From NCBI GenBank assembly GCA_947259915.1, contig CAMYOC010000049.1:97539-161538 (forward strand): a stretch of 64,000 bases of DNA, given 5' to 3'. Source of the stretch: an uncultured Gammaproteobacteria bacterium. Its GTDB lineage: Bacteria > Pseudomonadota > Gammaproteobacteria > Steroidobacterales > XN24. Below are positions 1-7,713 of this stretch, in pieces. Each line of letters opens with the position of its first letter. Within the stretch, counting starts at the first letter, position 1. The notes under the pieces were generated by a model. It saw only the letters and a program-made list of their open reading frames with translations, did no database searches and had not been told where the DNA came from. A program made the translations under genes and the position numbers.

Positions 1-43
1 GCACTTCCCGCGGTGTGCAGTTGATCAGGATCTCCTCATTCAC
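1..43 (-). CDS. rng: Ribonuclease G, N-terminal fragment (runs off the left edge)
   Basis: Only the first 14 codons are inside the window. From a GTG at 43 they read MNEEILINCTPREV, which matches the family start (RNase G proteins begin with E-x-L-hydrophobic-N-x-TP-x-E). RNase G is a cytoplasmic endonuclease for 16S rRNA 5' maturation and mRNA decay. The start lies inside the 3' end of maf (8-nt overlap), and maf-rng is the order known from enterobacteria and pseudomonads, which supports the call despite the short length. The catalytic domain is outside the window. Confidence 0.75.
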   Translation of the reverse strand, partial: MNEEILINCTPREV

Positions 44-647
44 CGACTGGACCCCGGGTCGCCGGACGCAGACTGCCGCCGAGTTCGGCGATCATCCGAC
101 CCGTCTCGAACAGGGGCAGGCCCATGACGCCAGAGAAACTGCCGTCCAGGTGTTCGATGAACAGGGCTGCAAAACCCTGCACCGCATAGGCGCCGGCTTT
201 ACCCATGGGCTCGCCACTGGCCACATAGCGCTCGACCTCCGCATCATCCAGCTCGCGGAACGACACGCGGCTGCTGCTGACGGCAACTCGTCGCGCCTCG
301 CCGCGCGCCCCGGCCACGGCGGTAACAACCTCATGCACACGGCCGGAGAGCCGACGCAGCATGGCCGCTGCCCCGATCGCGTCCGCCGGCTTGCCAAAAA
401 TCTCATCCGCAAGGACCACGGCGGTGTCGGCCGCGAGCACGATCCTGCCGTCAGCGCCATCGAGTTCGTCGAGAACGCGCTCTGCCTTGCTCAACGCAAC
501 GCGTCGGGTAAATTCATCGGGTGTTTCACCGGGCAGCCGGGTTTCGTCCACATTGGCCGGGCGGACTTCATGCTCGACATTGATTTGCCGCAGCAGCTCC
601 CTGCGCCGGGGCGAAGCCGACGCCAGAACGATAAGCTCTTGATTCAC
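36..647 (-). CDS. maf: Maf family nucleotide pyrophosphatase (YhdE type)
   Basis: The protein has 203 residues, normal for Maf/HAM1-fold house-cleaning enzymes that hydrolyse (d)TTP, UTP and modified nucleotides to monophosphates. The N-terminal motif SASPRR (residues 10-15) and the acidic AADTAV segment with the presumed catalytic Asp74 are both present, as is the GKAGAYAVQG signature followed by SFSGVMGLPL near residues 160-180. The start is GTG at 647, since the family motif follows within ten residues. The gene overlaps rng downstream and is probably cotranscribed with rlmH-rsfS-nadD-holA. The choice of subfamily (YhdE rather than YceF) rests on synteny with rng. Confidence 0.95.
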   Translation of the reverse strand: MNQELIVLASASPRRRELLRQINVEHEVRPANVDETRLPGETPDEFTRRVALSKAERVLDELDGADGRIVLAADTAVVLADEIFGKPADAIGAAAMLRRLSGRVHEVVTAVAGARGEARRVAVSSSRVSFRELDDAEVERYVASGEPMGKAGAYAVQGFAALFIEHLDGSFSGVMGLPLFETGRMIAELGGSLRPATRGPVGE

Positions 648-710
648 CGAGGCAGTTTCACGCCTTCAGGGATCAGATTCAAGACCTCCGGCGGTCCATC
701 CGGACCGGGG

Positions 711-1181
711 CTATTCCCGATGATAGGGATGCCCGCGAAGCAGGCTCCACGCCCGGTACAGCTGCTCGGCTACCACGATCCGGACCAGCCCATGGGGCAA
801 GGTCAGCGGAGACAGCGACCAGCGGAACTCGGCCTGCTGCAGACACGCCGCTGCCAGGCCATCCGGGCCGCCCACTAGCAGGGCAAGATCGCGACCGTCC
901 TGCATCCACCCGTCCAGACGCCGCGCCAGCTGTTGCGTATCCAGGCTGCGACCGGCCACGTCCAGCGCGATGATGCGGTCGGAAGAGCCGACCGCCGCGA
1001 GCATCCGTTCGCCTTCGCCAAGCACTGCCCGGGTCGGATCCGAGCCTCGGCTGCGGCGACCCAGCGCGATTTCCTTGAGTTCGAGACGACATTCGTGGGG
1101 CAGGCGGGCCGCATAGGCGCCATAGCCGGCGTCGACCCAGTCGGGCATCCGCGTTCCGGCGGCCAGCAGGCGGATACGCAT
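711..1181 (-). CDS. rlmH: 23S rRNA (pseudouridine-1915-N3)-methyltransferase RlmH
   Basis: This is a 156-residue SPOUT-class methyltransferase, the usual length for RlmH, which methylates pseudouridine 1915 in helix 69 of 23S rRNA on assembled 70S ribosomes. The glycine-rich LLVGGPDGL loop (about residues 101-109) and the C-terminal LPHGLVRIVVAEQLYRAW segment form the SAM-binding trefoil knot and are well conserved. The terminal HPYHRE is the family's characteristic tail. It lies 27 nt after rsfS, an order seen across proteobacteria. The ATG at 1181 is the only plausible start. Confidence 0.97.
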   Translation of the reverse strand: MRIRLLAAGTRMPDWVDAGYGAYAARLPHECRLELKEIALGRRSRGSDPTRAVLGEGERMLAAVGSSDRIIALDVAGRSLDTQQLARRLDGWMQDGRDLALLVGGPDGLAAACLQQAEFRWSLSPLTLPHGLVRIVVAEQLYRAWSLLRGHPYHRE

Positions 1182-1208
1182 CGGCGAAGGGGCGCGGCGA
1201 GCGGCGCG

Positions 1209-1562
1209 CTAGCCCGCGGGACTGGCGGCGCTGCTGTGGGCAGCTACGCTCCAGAGCTTCTCCAGGTTATAAAAGTCCCGCACCTTGGGCAGCATCACGT
1301 GCACCAGCACGTCCTGGAGATCCACCAACACCCATTCGCCCCCGTCCAGACCCTCCACGCCGGTCGGTCTCTGCCCCTGCTGCTTGCACTGGTCGATAAC
1401 ATTCTCGGCCGCGGAGCGGACGTGCCGATCCGAGGTGCCGCTGGCGATGACCATGGTGTCGGTGATCGAGGTCATCGACGCTACATCAAGAACAACGATG
1501 TCCCTGGCTTTCATGTCTTCGAGCGCGGTAATTACAGTGTTGGTGATCTCTGGGCTGCTCAT
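1209..1562 (-). CDS. rsfS: Ribosomal silencing factor RsfS
   Basis: This 117-residue protein of the RsfS/Iojap family binds uL14 on the 50S subunit and blocks subunit joining when nutrients are scarce. Conserved family features include the ALEDMKARDIVVLDV start, the TMVIASGTSDRHVRS strand-helix and the GLDGGEWVLVDLQDVLVHV segment. I place the start at the ATG 1562-1560, which overlaps the nadD stop as TGATG. An in-frame TTG one codon upstream is less likely. The overlap implies translational coupling with nadD. The Ala/Ser/Pro-rich last ten residues are variable in the family. Confidence 0.96.
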   Translation of the reverse strand: MSSPEITNTVITALEDMKARDIVVLDVASMTSITDTMVIASGTSDRHVRSAAENVIDQCKQQGQRPTGVEGLDGGEWVLVDLQDVLVHVMLPKVRDFYNLEKLWSVAAHSSAASPAG

Positions 1563-2230
1563 CAAGTCCTCTCGGTGTGGCGGGCATAACAGCCCGAATC
1601 AAGGATGGTCTTCCTGACCCCGTCAGGCATCAAAAAGCGCGGGTCGCCGCCGTTGAACACAAACTCTCTGATGGCGGTGGATGAAATCTCCAGCTGGGTC
1701 ACGGCGTGGATGTAGATACGGCCGGCACGGGTTTCGTGCAGATCTCCGGCTCGACCGGTGCCGCGATCCACCAACAGCTCGCTGAGCGGACCCATGTCCG
1801 GGACCCGCCAGCCGGGCCGGTGTGCGACCACCACATGGGCCAGCTGCAATATCTCCCGCCAGTGGTACCACTTCGGCAGGTCCAGGAATGCGTCCATACC
1901 GACGACCAGACAGATCGAGCGATGCGCGTACTCCGCGCGCAGATCGAGCAAGGTGTCCACCGAATACGACGGACCTTCCCGATGCAACTCGCGGTCATCG
2001 ACGACAAAACCCGGCTGGCCGCTGATCGCCGCGCGCACCATCTCCAGACGGACCCTGGCATCCGCCACCGGCCGTTCGCGATGCGGCGGCGTACCCGCCG
2101 GCAGGAACCGCACCTCCGGCAGGCGCAGGGATTCCATCAACTCGAAAGCGGTACGCAGATGGCCGTAATGGATCGGATCGAAGGTGCCGCCGAAGATCGC
2201 CATCGGATCCAGCTGACTAAACCCGGCCAT
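1562..2230 (-). CDS. nadD: Nicotinate-nucleotide adenylyltransferase
   Basis: NadD transfers AMP from ATP to nicotinate mononucleotide, giving deamido-NAD in NAD synthesis. The nucleotidyltransferase signature GGTFDPIHYGHL is near the N-terminus (about residues 14-25), and the second motif ISSTAIR is near residue 195. The protein is 222 residues. A longer in-frame reading exists to 2302, but the ATG at 2230 overlaps the holA stop as TGATG and puts the signature at the normal distance, so I use it. Its position between holA and rsfS is the standard gammaproteobacterial arrangement. Confidence 0.96.
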   Translation of the reverse strand: MAGFSQLDPMAIFGGTFDPIHYGHLRTAFELMESLRLPEVRFLPAGTPPHRERPVADARVRLEMVRAAISGQPGFVVDDRELHREGPSYSVDTLLDLRAEYAHRSICLVVGMDAFLDLPKWYHWREILQLAHVVVAHRPGWRVPDMGPLSELLVDRGTGRAGDLHETRAGRIYIHAVTQLEISSTAIREFVFNGGDPRFLMPDGVRKTILDSGCYARHTERT

Positions 2231-3261
2231 CAGGCAGCGCGACCTCGTCGTTGTCTGCCGCTGCCGGCCATGGCCGACACCAGATCGGTCAGCGCCTGCC
2301 ACGGGCGTCCGGGCAGCGAGCCCTTGATCACCCGGTCCACACGCGCGGCATGGCGCAGCAATCCATGCAGGGCCGGCAACGGTTGCCGCGCGAGGATGCG
2401 GCGAGCCAGAGGCTGACGCCGTGGCCAGATCCCGGCATTTCGCATGGCATTACCCTCGACATCGCCCTGCCCCAGCTTCCAGGCCACACCGGCCAGCGCG
2501 CGGATTTCCCGTGCCAGCGCCCATAACACCAGAACCGGTTCCACCCCCTCGCCACGCAGCCCGGCGAGGATGCGCTGGCTCCGCGCCAGGTCTCCCGCGT
2601 CGACGGCATCGACCAGCGCAAAGACGTCGAACCGCGCGCTGTCGGTCACCGCGCGGGCGACGTCTTCCTCTCTGACGTTGCCCTGCCCAAGCAACAACGC
2701 CAGCTTGCGGATCTCCTGGTCCGCGGCCAGCAGGTTGCCCTCCACCCGATCCGCGATCAGGTCTGCCGCGCCGGGTGCAGGCCGCAGTCCCTCCTCGGCC
2801 ATCCGCCCGGCGATCCAGCGCGGCAGCTGGCTGCGGTCGAGCGGCCACACCTGAACCACGACGCCGGCCTTGTCCAGTGCCCGCACCCAACTCGATTGCA
2901 GGGCTTTCTTGTCGATGCGGGGCGCGAGGATGAGCAGCAGATTGTCCTGCGGCGGGTCTCCGGCATAGGCGCTCAGGGCCTTGGCGCCGACGGTACCGGG
3001 CTTGGCCGAGGACATGCGCAACTCCAGCAGGCGACGTTCGGCAAACAAAGACATGTTCGCGCTCGCAGCCGCCAGCTCCTGCCAGTCGAATCCGCGTTCA
3101 ACGGTGAATACGGTGCGATCCTCGAATCCGGCCTGGCGGGCAGCGGCGCGGATACGATCGGCAGCTTCAATGGTGAGGAGCGGGTCGTCCCCGGTGACGA
3201 GATAGACCGGGGCGAGTGCCCGGGCAAGCTCCGCGCCGAGCTTATCGGCGGCGACGATCAC
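2230..3261 (-). CDS. holA: DNA polymerase III subunit delta
   Basis: HolA is the wrench subunit of the clamp loader that opens the beta clamp. The 343-residue protein shows the family N-terminus LAPVYLVTGDDPLL (about residues 16-29), then a RecA-like domain and a helical C-terminal domain. The GTG start at 3261 gives the expected 15-residue lead before the APVYLV strand, and no better ATG is in frame. In most gammaproteobacteria lptE is immediately upstream. Here an M23 peptidase gene lies upstream instead, and lptE sits about 5 kb away. Confidence 0.96.
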   Translation of the reverse strand: MIVAADKLGAELARALAPVYLVTGDDPLLTIEAADRIRAAARQAGFEDRTVFTVERGFDWQELAAASANMSLFAERRLLELRMSSAKPGTVGAKALSAYAGDPPQDNLLLILAPRIDKKALQSSWVRALDKAGVVVQVWPLDRSQLPRWIAGRMAEEGLRPAPGAADLIADRVEGNLLAADQEIRKLALLLGQGNVREEDVARAVTDSARFDVFALVDAVDAGDLARSQRILAGLRGEGVEPVLVLWALAREIRALAGVAWKLGQGDVEGNAMRNAGIWPRRQPLARRILARQPLPALHGLLRHAARVDRVIKGSLPGRPWQALTDLVSAMAGSGRQRRGRAA

Positions 3262-3339
3262 AGTACGCAGATTTGGGCGAAGCCATGTTGAGACGAGTGT
3301 ATCACGGCCGCTGCAGTGCAGAAGCCGGTCGCCGGGGAC

Positions 3340-4197
3340 TCAGGGCGTCACCGGCACAGGAGTCTCTGCGGGCATCGGGCCGACTACCAGGGCCGGATCC
3401 AGCCGGGTCTCGAACAGGTTCATGCGCCAGTCCAGATGGGGCCCGGTGGCACGCCCGGTGGCGCCGACCTCGGCCACTGGCTGACCCTGTTTTACCGCCT
3501 GGCCCTCAACGACCAGAATCTTGCTCAGATGGATAAACGTGGACGTCAGCCCGTGACCGTGATCCATGACCAGGGTTCCGCCGGAGAAATACATGTCCTG
3601 ATCCACAAGCGTGACGACCGCGTCCGCCGGCGCCGCTACCGGCCTGCCCACCGGCGCCGCCACGTCGACGCCGTAATGCGGCCGCCGAGGCTCGCCATTC
3701 AGGATACGCTGGCTGCCATAGACACCGGTCACTGGTCCGTGGAGCGGCCAGACAAACCCGCTTTCGAAGTCGGTCCGGGGATCATCATGCTTGCGCACCG
3801 CGCGGATCCGCGCGGCCTCCTGCTGAATCCGTCGACCGACTTCCGGCGGCGGCGTGACCCGTGACTGCGGCAGTCCGTCCACCCGCTGAATCCGATAGGA
3901 CCGAGACCGGACCGGGAGTTCTCGCGTCAGTCGGCCGCCTTGAGTCGAAATCGTCAAGGTAGATGGCCCCACCTCGTCGCGGCCAAAACCGATCAGGAAG
4001 GCGCCGCTGGCGGACACCCGGAGCGGGCGGTCATCCAGCAAGACCGCGGCCCCGGGATCGGTACGCCCGATCAGCAGCCCGCCCTGGACCGCCTCCCCGT
4101 CAAGCATCAGGGATGGTGGATGACCATCGGCGTATACGGACAGGCTGCCTGCTGCGAGGCTGGCGGAAAAAACCACGATGCGGATCAGACACTGCAT
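3340..4197 (-). CDS. Secreted M23 (LytM-type) metallopeptidase
   Basis: The protein has 285 residues with a signal peptide (about 1-23, ending at YADG), a short beta-rich N-terminal part and a C-terminal M23 domain (about 148-270). The first zinc-ligand motif is intact as HYGVD (His174, Asp178), and a further His is at 223. The last motif reads GPHLDW rather than the canonical HxH, so an Asp (256) replaces the second His. This could be an alternative ligand or a regulatory, non-catalytic member. Probable role: periplasmic peptidoglycan endopeptidase or amidase activator. It is divergent from the Zur-type gene and shares its 55-bp promoter region with a Zur-box-like dyad, so zinc regulation is possible for this zinc enzyme. 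Confidence 0.88.
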   Translation of the reverse strand: MQCLIRIVVFSASLAAGSLSVYADGHPPSLMLDGEAVQGGLLIGRTDPGAAVLLDDRPLRVSASGAFLIGFGRDEVGPSTLTISTQGGRLTRELPVRSRSYRIQRVDGLPQSRVTPPPEVGRRIQQEAARIRAVRKHDDPRTDFESGFVWPLHGPVTGVYGSQRILNGEPRRPHYGVDVAAPVGRPVAAPADAVVTLVDQDMYFSGGTLVMDHGHGLTSTFIHLSKILVVEGQAVKQGQPVAEVGATGRATGPHLDWRMNLFETRLDPALVVGPMPAETPVPVTP

Positions 4198-4204
4198 GAC
4201 AGAA

Positions 4205-4219
4205 TGTTATAACATAACA
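4205..4219. promoter_or_regulatory. Zur-box-like inverted repeat between the M23 gene and zur
   Basis: TGTTATAACATAACA has perfect 6-bp arms (TGTTAT/ATAACA) around three bases. It matches the core of the known gammaproteobacterial Zur operator (TGTTATA-N-TATAACA type). It lies in the 55-bp divergent spacer, 34 bp before the zur ATG and 8 bp before the M23 ATG, so one dimer could repress both genes. The assignment to Zur is by resemblance to the known motif. Confidence 0.75.
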
Positions 4220-4252
4220 GTCTGTCTCCGTGGATGTGAATCAGGAAAAATC

Positions 4253-4768
4253 ATGGACTCCTCCCGCACGGCCAGCGCGTTTGCCGCCCCCGACCACGAC
4301 CACACGGCCTGTGTCAGCCGGGCGCTGGCTGATGCCGAAGCGCATTGTCGCGCTCATGGGCTGCGATTGACCGCGACCCGGCGGCGAGTGCTGGAGATCA
4401 TCTGCCAGGGTCACGAGCCCGCCAAGGCCTATGACATCCTTGAACAGCTCGGCCGCGCCGGGCGCCACCCGGCGCCACCCACCGTGTACAGAGCCCTGGA
4501 GTTTCTGCTCGACGCCCGCCTCATCCATCGCATCGATTCGCTCAACGCCTATGTGGCGTGCGTCCATCCGAACCGGCAGCACAGCGCCCAACTGCTGGTT
4601 TGCAGCAGCTGCGAGCAGGTCGCCGAAATCGATGATCCGCAGATCCAGGCGGTACTCGACCAGGGCGCATCAAGACATGGATTCAAGGTGGATTCACAAA
4701 CCGTGGAAATCCATGGCCGTTGTCCGCGTTGCCGTGCGGCCCAGGGAGCCGACCATGAGGGCGCATGA
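4253..4768 (+). CDS. zur: Fur-family transcriptional regulator, Zur type
   Basis: The protein has 171 residues. An N-terminal winged helix (about 30-105, containing LRLTATRRRVLEII and PPTVYRALEFLLD) is followed by a dimerisation domain with CSSC (about 122-125) and CPRC near the C-terminus, the structural zinc cysteines of Zur. Fur-family regulators repress targets when metal-loaded. Zur is favoured over Fur or PerR by the dyad upstream and by the MerC-like neighbour. The start at 4253 follows AGGA at 4243-4246. A longer in-frame reading from 4178 would cross the operator and is rejected. Confidence 0.87.
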   Translation: MDSSRTASAFAAPDHDHTACVSRALADAEAHCRAHGLRLTATRRRVLEIICQGHEPAKAYDILEQLGRAGRHPAPPTVYRALEFLLDARLIHRIDSLNAYVACVHPNRQHSAQLLVCSSCEQVAEIDDPQIQAVLDQGASRHGFKVDSQTVEIHGRCPRCRAAQGADHEGA

Positions 4769-4822
4769 GCCAATCGCATCGCGGGGATCTGTCCGCGCGG
4801 ATCGACCGCGGTCGGAGGCCTG

Positions 4823-5260
4823 ATGTCGCAGATAGATAAATCTGGCGAATCACTGGACGCGGTCGCCATAGGCATCTCGGCCCTGTGCGTGGTCCATTGC
4901 CTGGCCATACCCGTGCTGGTCGTGCTGTTTCCGATTATCGGCGGCACCCTGTTGGCGAATCATGCGTTTCACGCGCTGCTGCTGTTGCTGGTGCTTCCCA
5001 CCAGCACGCTGGCCTTGTATCTGGGCTATCGGCGGCACCGCGCGCCGCGCGCGCTGCGGTTCGGCGTCCTCGGCATGGCGATCCTGATCCTGGCCGCGCT
5101 GCTCGGCCCGGAGGTCTTGAGCCCGGTCGGAGAGCGTGTGACCACCAGCGTCGGCGGTGGCGTGCTGGCGCTGGCGCATTTCATCAATCTCCGCCAGTGC
5201 CGGCGGCGCGGCAGCGCCTACGGTAGCGGCTCGGAGCCGGGCGACATTTCGACTCCCTGA
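4823..5260 (+). CDS. MerC-domain inner-membrane protein
   Basis: The protein has 145 residues and four predicted membrane helices. The first carries the MerC signature CVVHC (about residues 23-27) followed by a proline-rich end. MerC itself carries mercuric ion across the inner membrane, but chromosomal members beside zur are known and are suspected to handle zinc. No other mer gene is visible, which argues against a mercury operon. It follows zur by 54 bp on the same strand and is probably cotranscribed. Its last 43 bp overlap the convergent DUF2891 gene. Substrate is unproven. Confidence 0.82.
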   Translation: MSQIDKSGESLDAVAIGISALCVVHCLAIPVLVVLFPIIGGTLLANHAFHALLLLLVLPTSTLALYLGYRRHRAPRALRFGVLGMAILILAALLGPEVLSPVGERVTTSVGGGVLALAHFINLRQCRRRGSAYGSGSEPGDISTP

Positions 5261-6351
5261 TCGATGCCCCGCCGGGTCACCAGATAGGTGGCAAAACTGC
5301 CGAGCCAGTGACCGCCCTCGTAGTGCTCGCCGGTCACCGAAGCCAGACCCGCACGCGCGTGATTTGCCGCGCTGGCCAGGATCGCCGGTCTGCGCGCATC
5401 CCCGGCCGGCAAACCGTATGCGATGCCCTGCAGCATCCACGCACGGCTCAGGTTCAGCCCGTCCAGATGCGCCAGTTTGCCGTCGGTAGGATCAGTGACA
5501 CGCTCCGGACGGACCCAGTCGCCATCCCCATCGTCCGGTATGCCCGGGAGGAAGCCTGCCAGCCACGCGCTGAATGCGTCCGCATCCAGGACACGCCGGA
5601 TCAGATCGGCCTCGGCCAGACACGGCGAGAGGAAATCCTGCCCGGAAGGCTCGTAGTCGAGCGGGCAGGCACGGTCGCCAAGATAATAAGCGCGGCTACG
5701 CTCGAGCAGGAGCGTCGTCATCGGATCGTTGCCGGCGCTCCGGGCCCAGTCGAGGATCAGACCCATAGCGAAGGCGGTCTGCGCATGCTCGCCGATGCGG
5801 ATCGGATAAGACAATTTTGGCAGCCAATCTGCAATACGCGCGGCGGCGGCCGCTTCCAGCGGCGCCAGTGTCACGGCCAGCTCCGCCCCCGGCTCACCCC
5901 ATTCGCGCAATTCCGCAGCAAGCTGCAGAAGCCAGGCTAGTCCATATGGGCGCTCGAACGATGCCCGACCGGTCGCGCTCAGATACGCCACCTCGACCTC
6001 AATGTTCGCTGCGGTGAGACTGCGCGCCAGTGCGGCACGGGCCGGTGGCACGAATGCCGCGTCCGGCGTCAGGCGGGAGAGGCGTGCAAGCAGCCAGTGC
6101 CCGTGGACCGAAGAGTGCCAGTCGAAACAACCATAGAAAGCCGGTGTCAGCTCGCGCGGTGGCGCCACATCGGCGTCGCTGTCCAGCACATGGGCGATCT
6201 TGTTCGGATACTCCTGGTGCACGCAATCCAGTGCCAGGCCGGCGAAGCGCGTGGCCATATCACCGTCGAGCACCGGGACACCGTCATCGGCGTGGGCTCC
6301 ATTCATCAGCAGCGACCCCCCCAAAACAGCAATGCCAAACGCACGCCTCAT
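5218..6351 (-). CDS. DUF2891 family protein, secreted
   Basis: This 377-residue protein has a signal peptide (about 1-22, cleavage after the AHA motif) and then an all-helical domain typical of DUF2891, whose members look like alpha/alpha-toroid proteins. Conserved stretches include YGCFDWHSSVHGHWLL (about 74-89) and GEHYEGGHWLGSFATYL near the C-terminus. Invariant Trp, His and Glu residues suggest a carbohydrate-binding or hydrolase-like toroid, but no activity is established. The 3' end overlaps merC convergently. The start overlaps the hinT stop by 4 nt, so it is in an operon with hinT. Confidence 0.82.
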   Translation of the reverse strand: MRRAFGIAVLGGSLLMNGAHADDGVPVLDGDMATRFAGLALDCVHQEYPNKIAHVLDSDADVAPPRELTPAFYGCFDWHSSVHGHWLLARLSRLTPDAAFVPPARAALARSLTAANIEVEVAYLSATGRASFERPYGLAWLLQLAAELREWGEPGAELAVTLAPLEAAAAARIADWLPKLSYPIRIGEHAQTAFAMGLILDWARSAGNDPMTTLLLERSRAYYLGDRACPLDYEPSGQDFLSPCLAEADLIRRVLDADAFSAWLAGFLPGIPDDGDGDWVRPERVTDPTDGKLAHLDGLNLSRAWMLQGIAYGLPAGDARRPAILASAANHARAGLASVTGEHYEGGHWLGSFATYLVTRRGIDQGVEMSPGSEPLP

Positions 6352-6695
6352 GATCGTCCGGCCATCGGCCCGAGATGACGGCCGCCCAACAAATGCAGAT
6401 GCAGATGCGGTACTTCCTGACCGCCATCCGCCTTACAGTTGATGACCAGTCGATATCCGTTTTCGGCCAGCCCGTGCTGCCGGGCCAGATCTCGCGCCAC
6501 TATGAACATGTGACCGACCAGGGCGGCATCGTCATCGGACAGATCGTCCGCGGTCGGGACGGGCTTGAGCGGGACAATCAACAGATGCACCGGCGCCGCC
6601 GGGTTGATGTCGGGGAAGCAGATCAGGTGATCATCGCGATAGATGATGTCGGCCGGGATCTCGCCGGCAATGATTTTCTCAAAAATAGTGCTCAT
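6348..6695 (-). CDS. hinT: HIT-family nucleotide hydrolase/phosphoramidase
   Basis: This 115-residue protein is full length for the bacterial HinT branch. The histidine-triad motif HLHLHLL is near residues 97-103, preceded by the GGQEVPH segment. The N-terminus TIFEKIIAGEIPADIIY is diagnostic. HinT hydrolyses nucleoside phosphoramidates such as aminoacyl-AMP adducts. It is the first gene of a two-gene unit with the DUF2891 gene (4-nt overlap). The GRRHLGPM-like C-terminus fits the known involvement of HinT C-termini in substrate choice. Confidence 0.95.
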   Translation of the reverse strand: MSTIFEKIIAGEIPADIIYRDDHLICFPDINPAAPVHLLIVPLKPVPTADDLSDDDAALVGHMFIVARDLARQHGLAENGYRLVINCKADGGQEVPHLHLHLLGGRHLGPMAGRS

Positions 6696-6839
6696 CTTGA
6701 TGCTACCGTGGGTTCCGTGAAGCAGGTTCGCTCGCCTATGATAAGCCCAGGTTCAGGCCCGGGACGATCCGGGCGTGATCACGGCGGCGCCAGCTCGATC
6801 GACGCGGCCGCGCGGCCCGGCAACAAGGAGGCTGGACAC

Positions 6840-7316
6840 ATGAGACCCCCACACTGCGGAACCGTCGGCAGGATCCTGTTCCTTGCCCTGGTCCTGCTCG
6901 GGACCGGCTGCACTGGTCTGCGCAATCTCGAGTCGCCAGAGGTCGTGCTGACCGCCATCCGGCCGCTCGACTCTTCCACGCTGTTCGAGCAACGCTTCGA
7001 GGTGGGTCTGCGGATCTACAACCCCAACAACCGCGATCTGGATATCGACGGCATCGACTTCGAGCTGGACGTCAACGGCCAGCGACTGGCCCGGGCCGCG
7101 GGTGCCAACGAATTCCTGCTGCCGCGATTGGGCGAAGCGGAAACAACGGTGGTGGTCAGCACGTCACTGATCAGCGTGGCACGACAGCTGATGACACTGC
7201 AGCAGTCCCAGGCCCTCAACTACCGGATCAGCGGCAGGGTCCATCTGGGATCTGCTTTCGGTATCAGCCTGCCGTTCGAGAAGAGCGGACAACTCGGTGG
7301 CGAGACCACCTTGTAG
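6840..7316 (+). CDS. LEA type 2 / WHy-domain lipoprotein
   Basis: The protein has 158 residues with a lipoprotein signal peptide (lipobox LLGTGC, Cys24) and one WHy/LEA_2 domain of about 120 residues (FEVGLRIYNPNNRDLDIDGI is the typical strand pair). Such proteins are linked to desiccation or envelope stress, but their biochemical role is unknown. The start at 6840 is set by AAGGAGG at 6825-6831. Longer in-frame readings to 6375 run antisense through hinT and are rejected. The gene stands alone on this strand. Confidence 0.88.
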   Translation: MRPPHCGTVGRILFLALVLLGTGCTGLRNLESPEVVLTAIRPLDSSTLFEQRFEVGLRIYNPNNRDLDIDGIDFELDVNGQRLARAAGANEFLLPRLGEAETTVVVSTSLISVARQLMTLQQSQALNYRISGRVHLGSAFGISLPFEKSGQLGGETTL

Positions 7317-7326
7317 TGCTCTGTCG

Positions 7327-7713
7327 TCAGGGGAACAGCTCGGTCTCGACCGGCCGCTGCCCGCAGTAAGGACAGGTCACCGAGGTGCTCAACATCGGCC
7401 GGCCACAAGCGCTGCACGGCCGCGGCTCGGACCGGACCCGCAGGCGGCCGTCGCGCTTGCCGTCGAGCTCGTCGAGCTCCTCGATTTTGGCCCGCAGCTC
7501 TGCCTCGGACAGCCCGAAGCGCTCGTGCAGCACCTCCCACAAAGCCATGGTGATCAGCTTGAGCCGCTCGTGTTCCCGCTCCAGCGCTTTGAGCCGGATA
7601 CCGTCGCCGCCGGACCCGGCCAGGGTCCGCGGGATAGGACTGACCGGACCGATCTCGCCGCGCGCCTTGTCGAGCATCAGGTCGCCAAAAATCCCTGCCA
7701 GGATATCGATCAT
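7327..7713 (-). CDS. Conserved protein with C-terminal zinc ribbon
   Basis: The 128-residue protein has an N-terminal MIDILAGIFGDLML-like segment, a central helical region (about 45-95, charged, partly coiled) and a C-terminal treble-clef/zinc ribbon with CSAC and CPYC about 15 residues apart. I do not recognise a named family. The start at 7713 overlaps the preceding stop as ATGA, so it is translationally coupled to the 7710-8252 gene. It could be a small nucleic-acid- or protein-binding adaptor. Confidence 0.7.
   Translation of the reverse strand: MIDILAGIFGDLMLDKARGEIGPVSPIPRTLAGSGGDGIRLKALEREHERLKLITMALWEVLHERFGLSEAELRAKIEELDELDGKRDGRLRVRSEPRPCSACGRPMLSTSVTCPYCGQRPVETELFP

Noticed and set aside
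4823..5260. Mercury resistance operon
   Set aside because: Only a MerC-like protein is present, with no merA, merT, merP or merR nearby.
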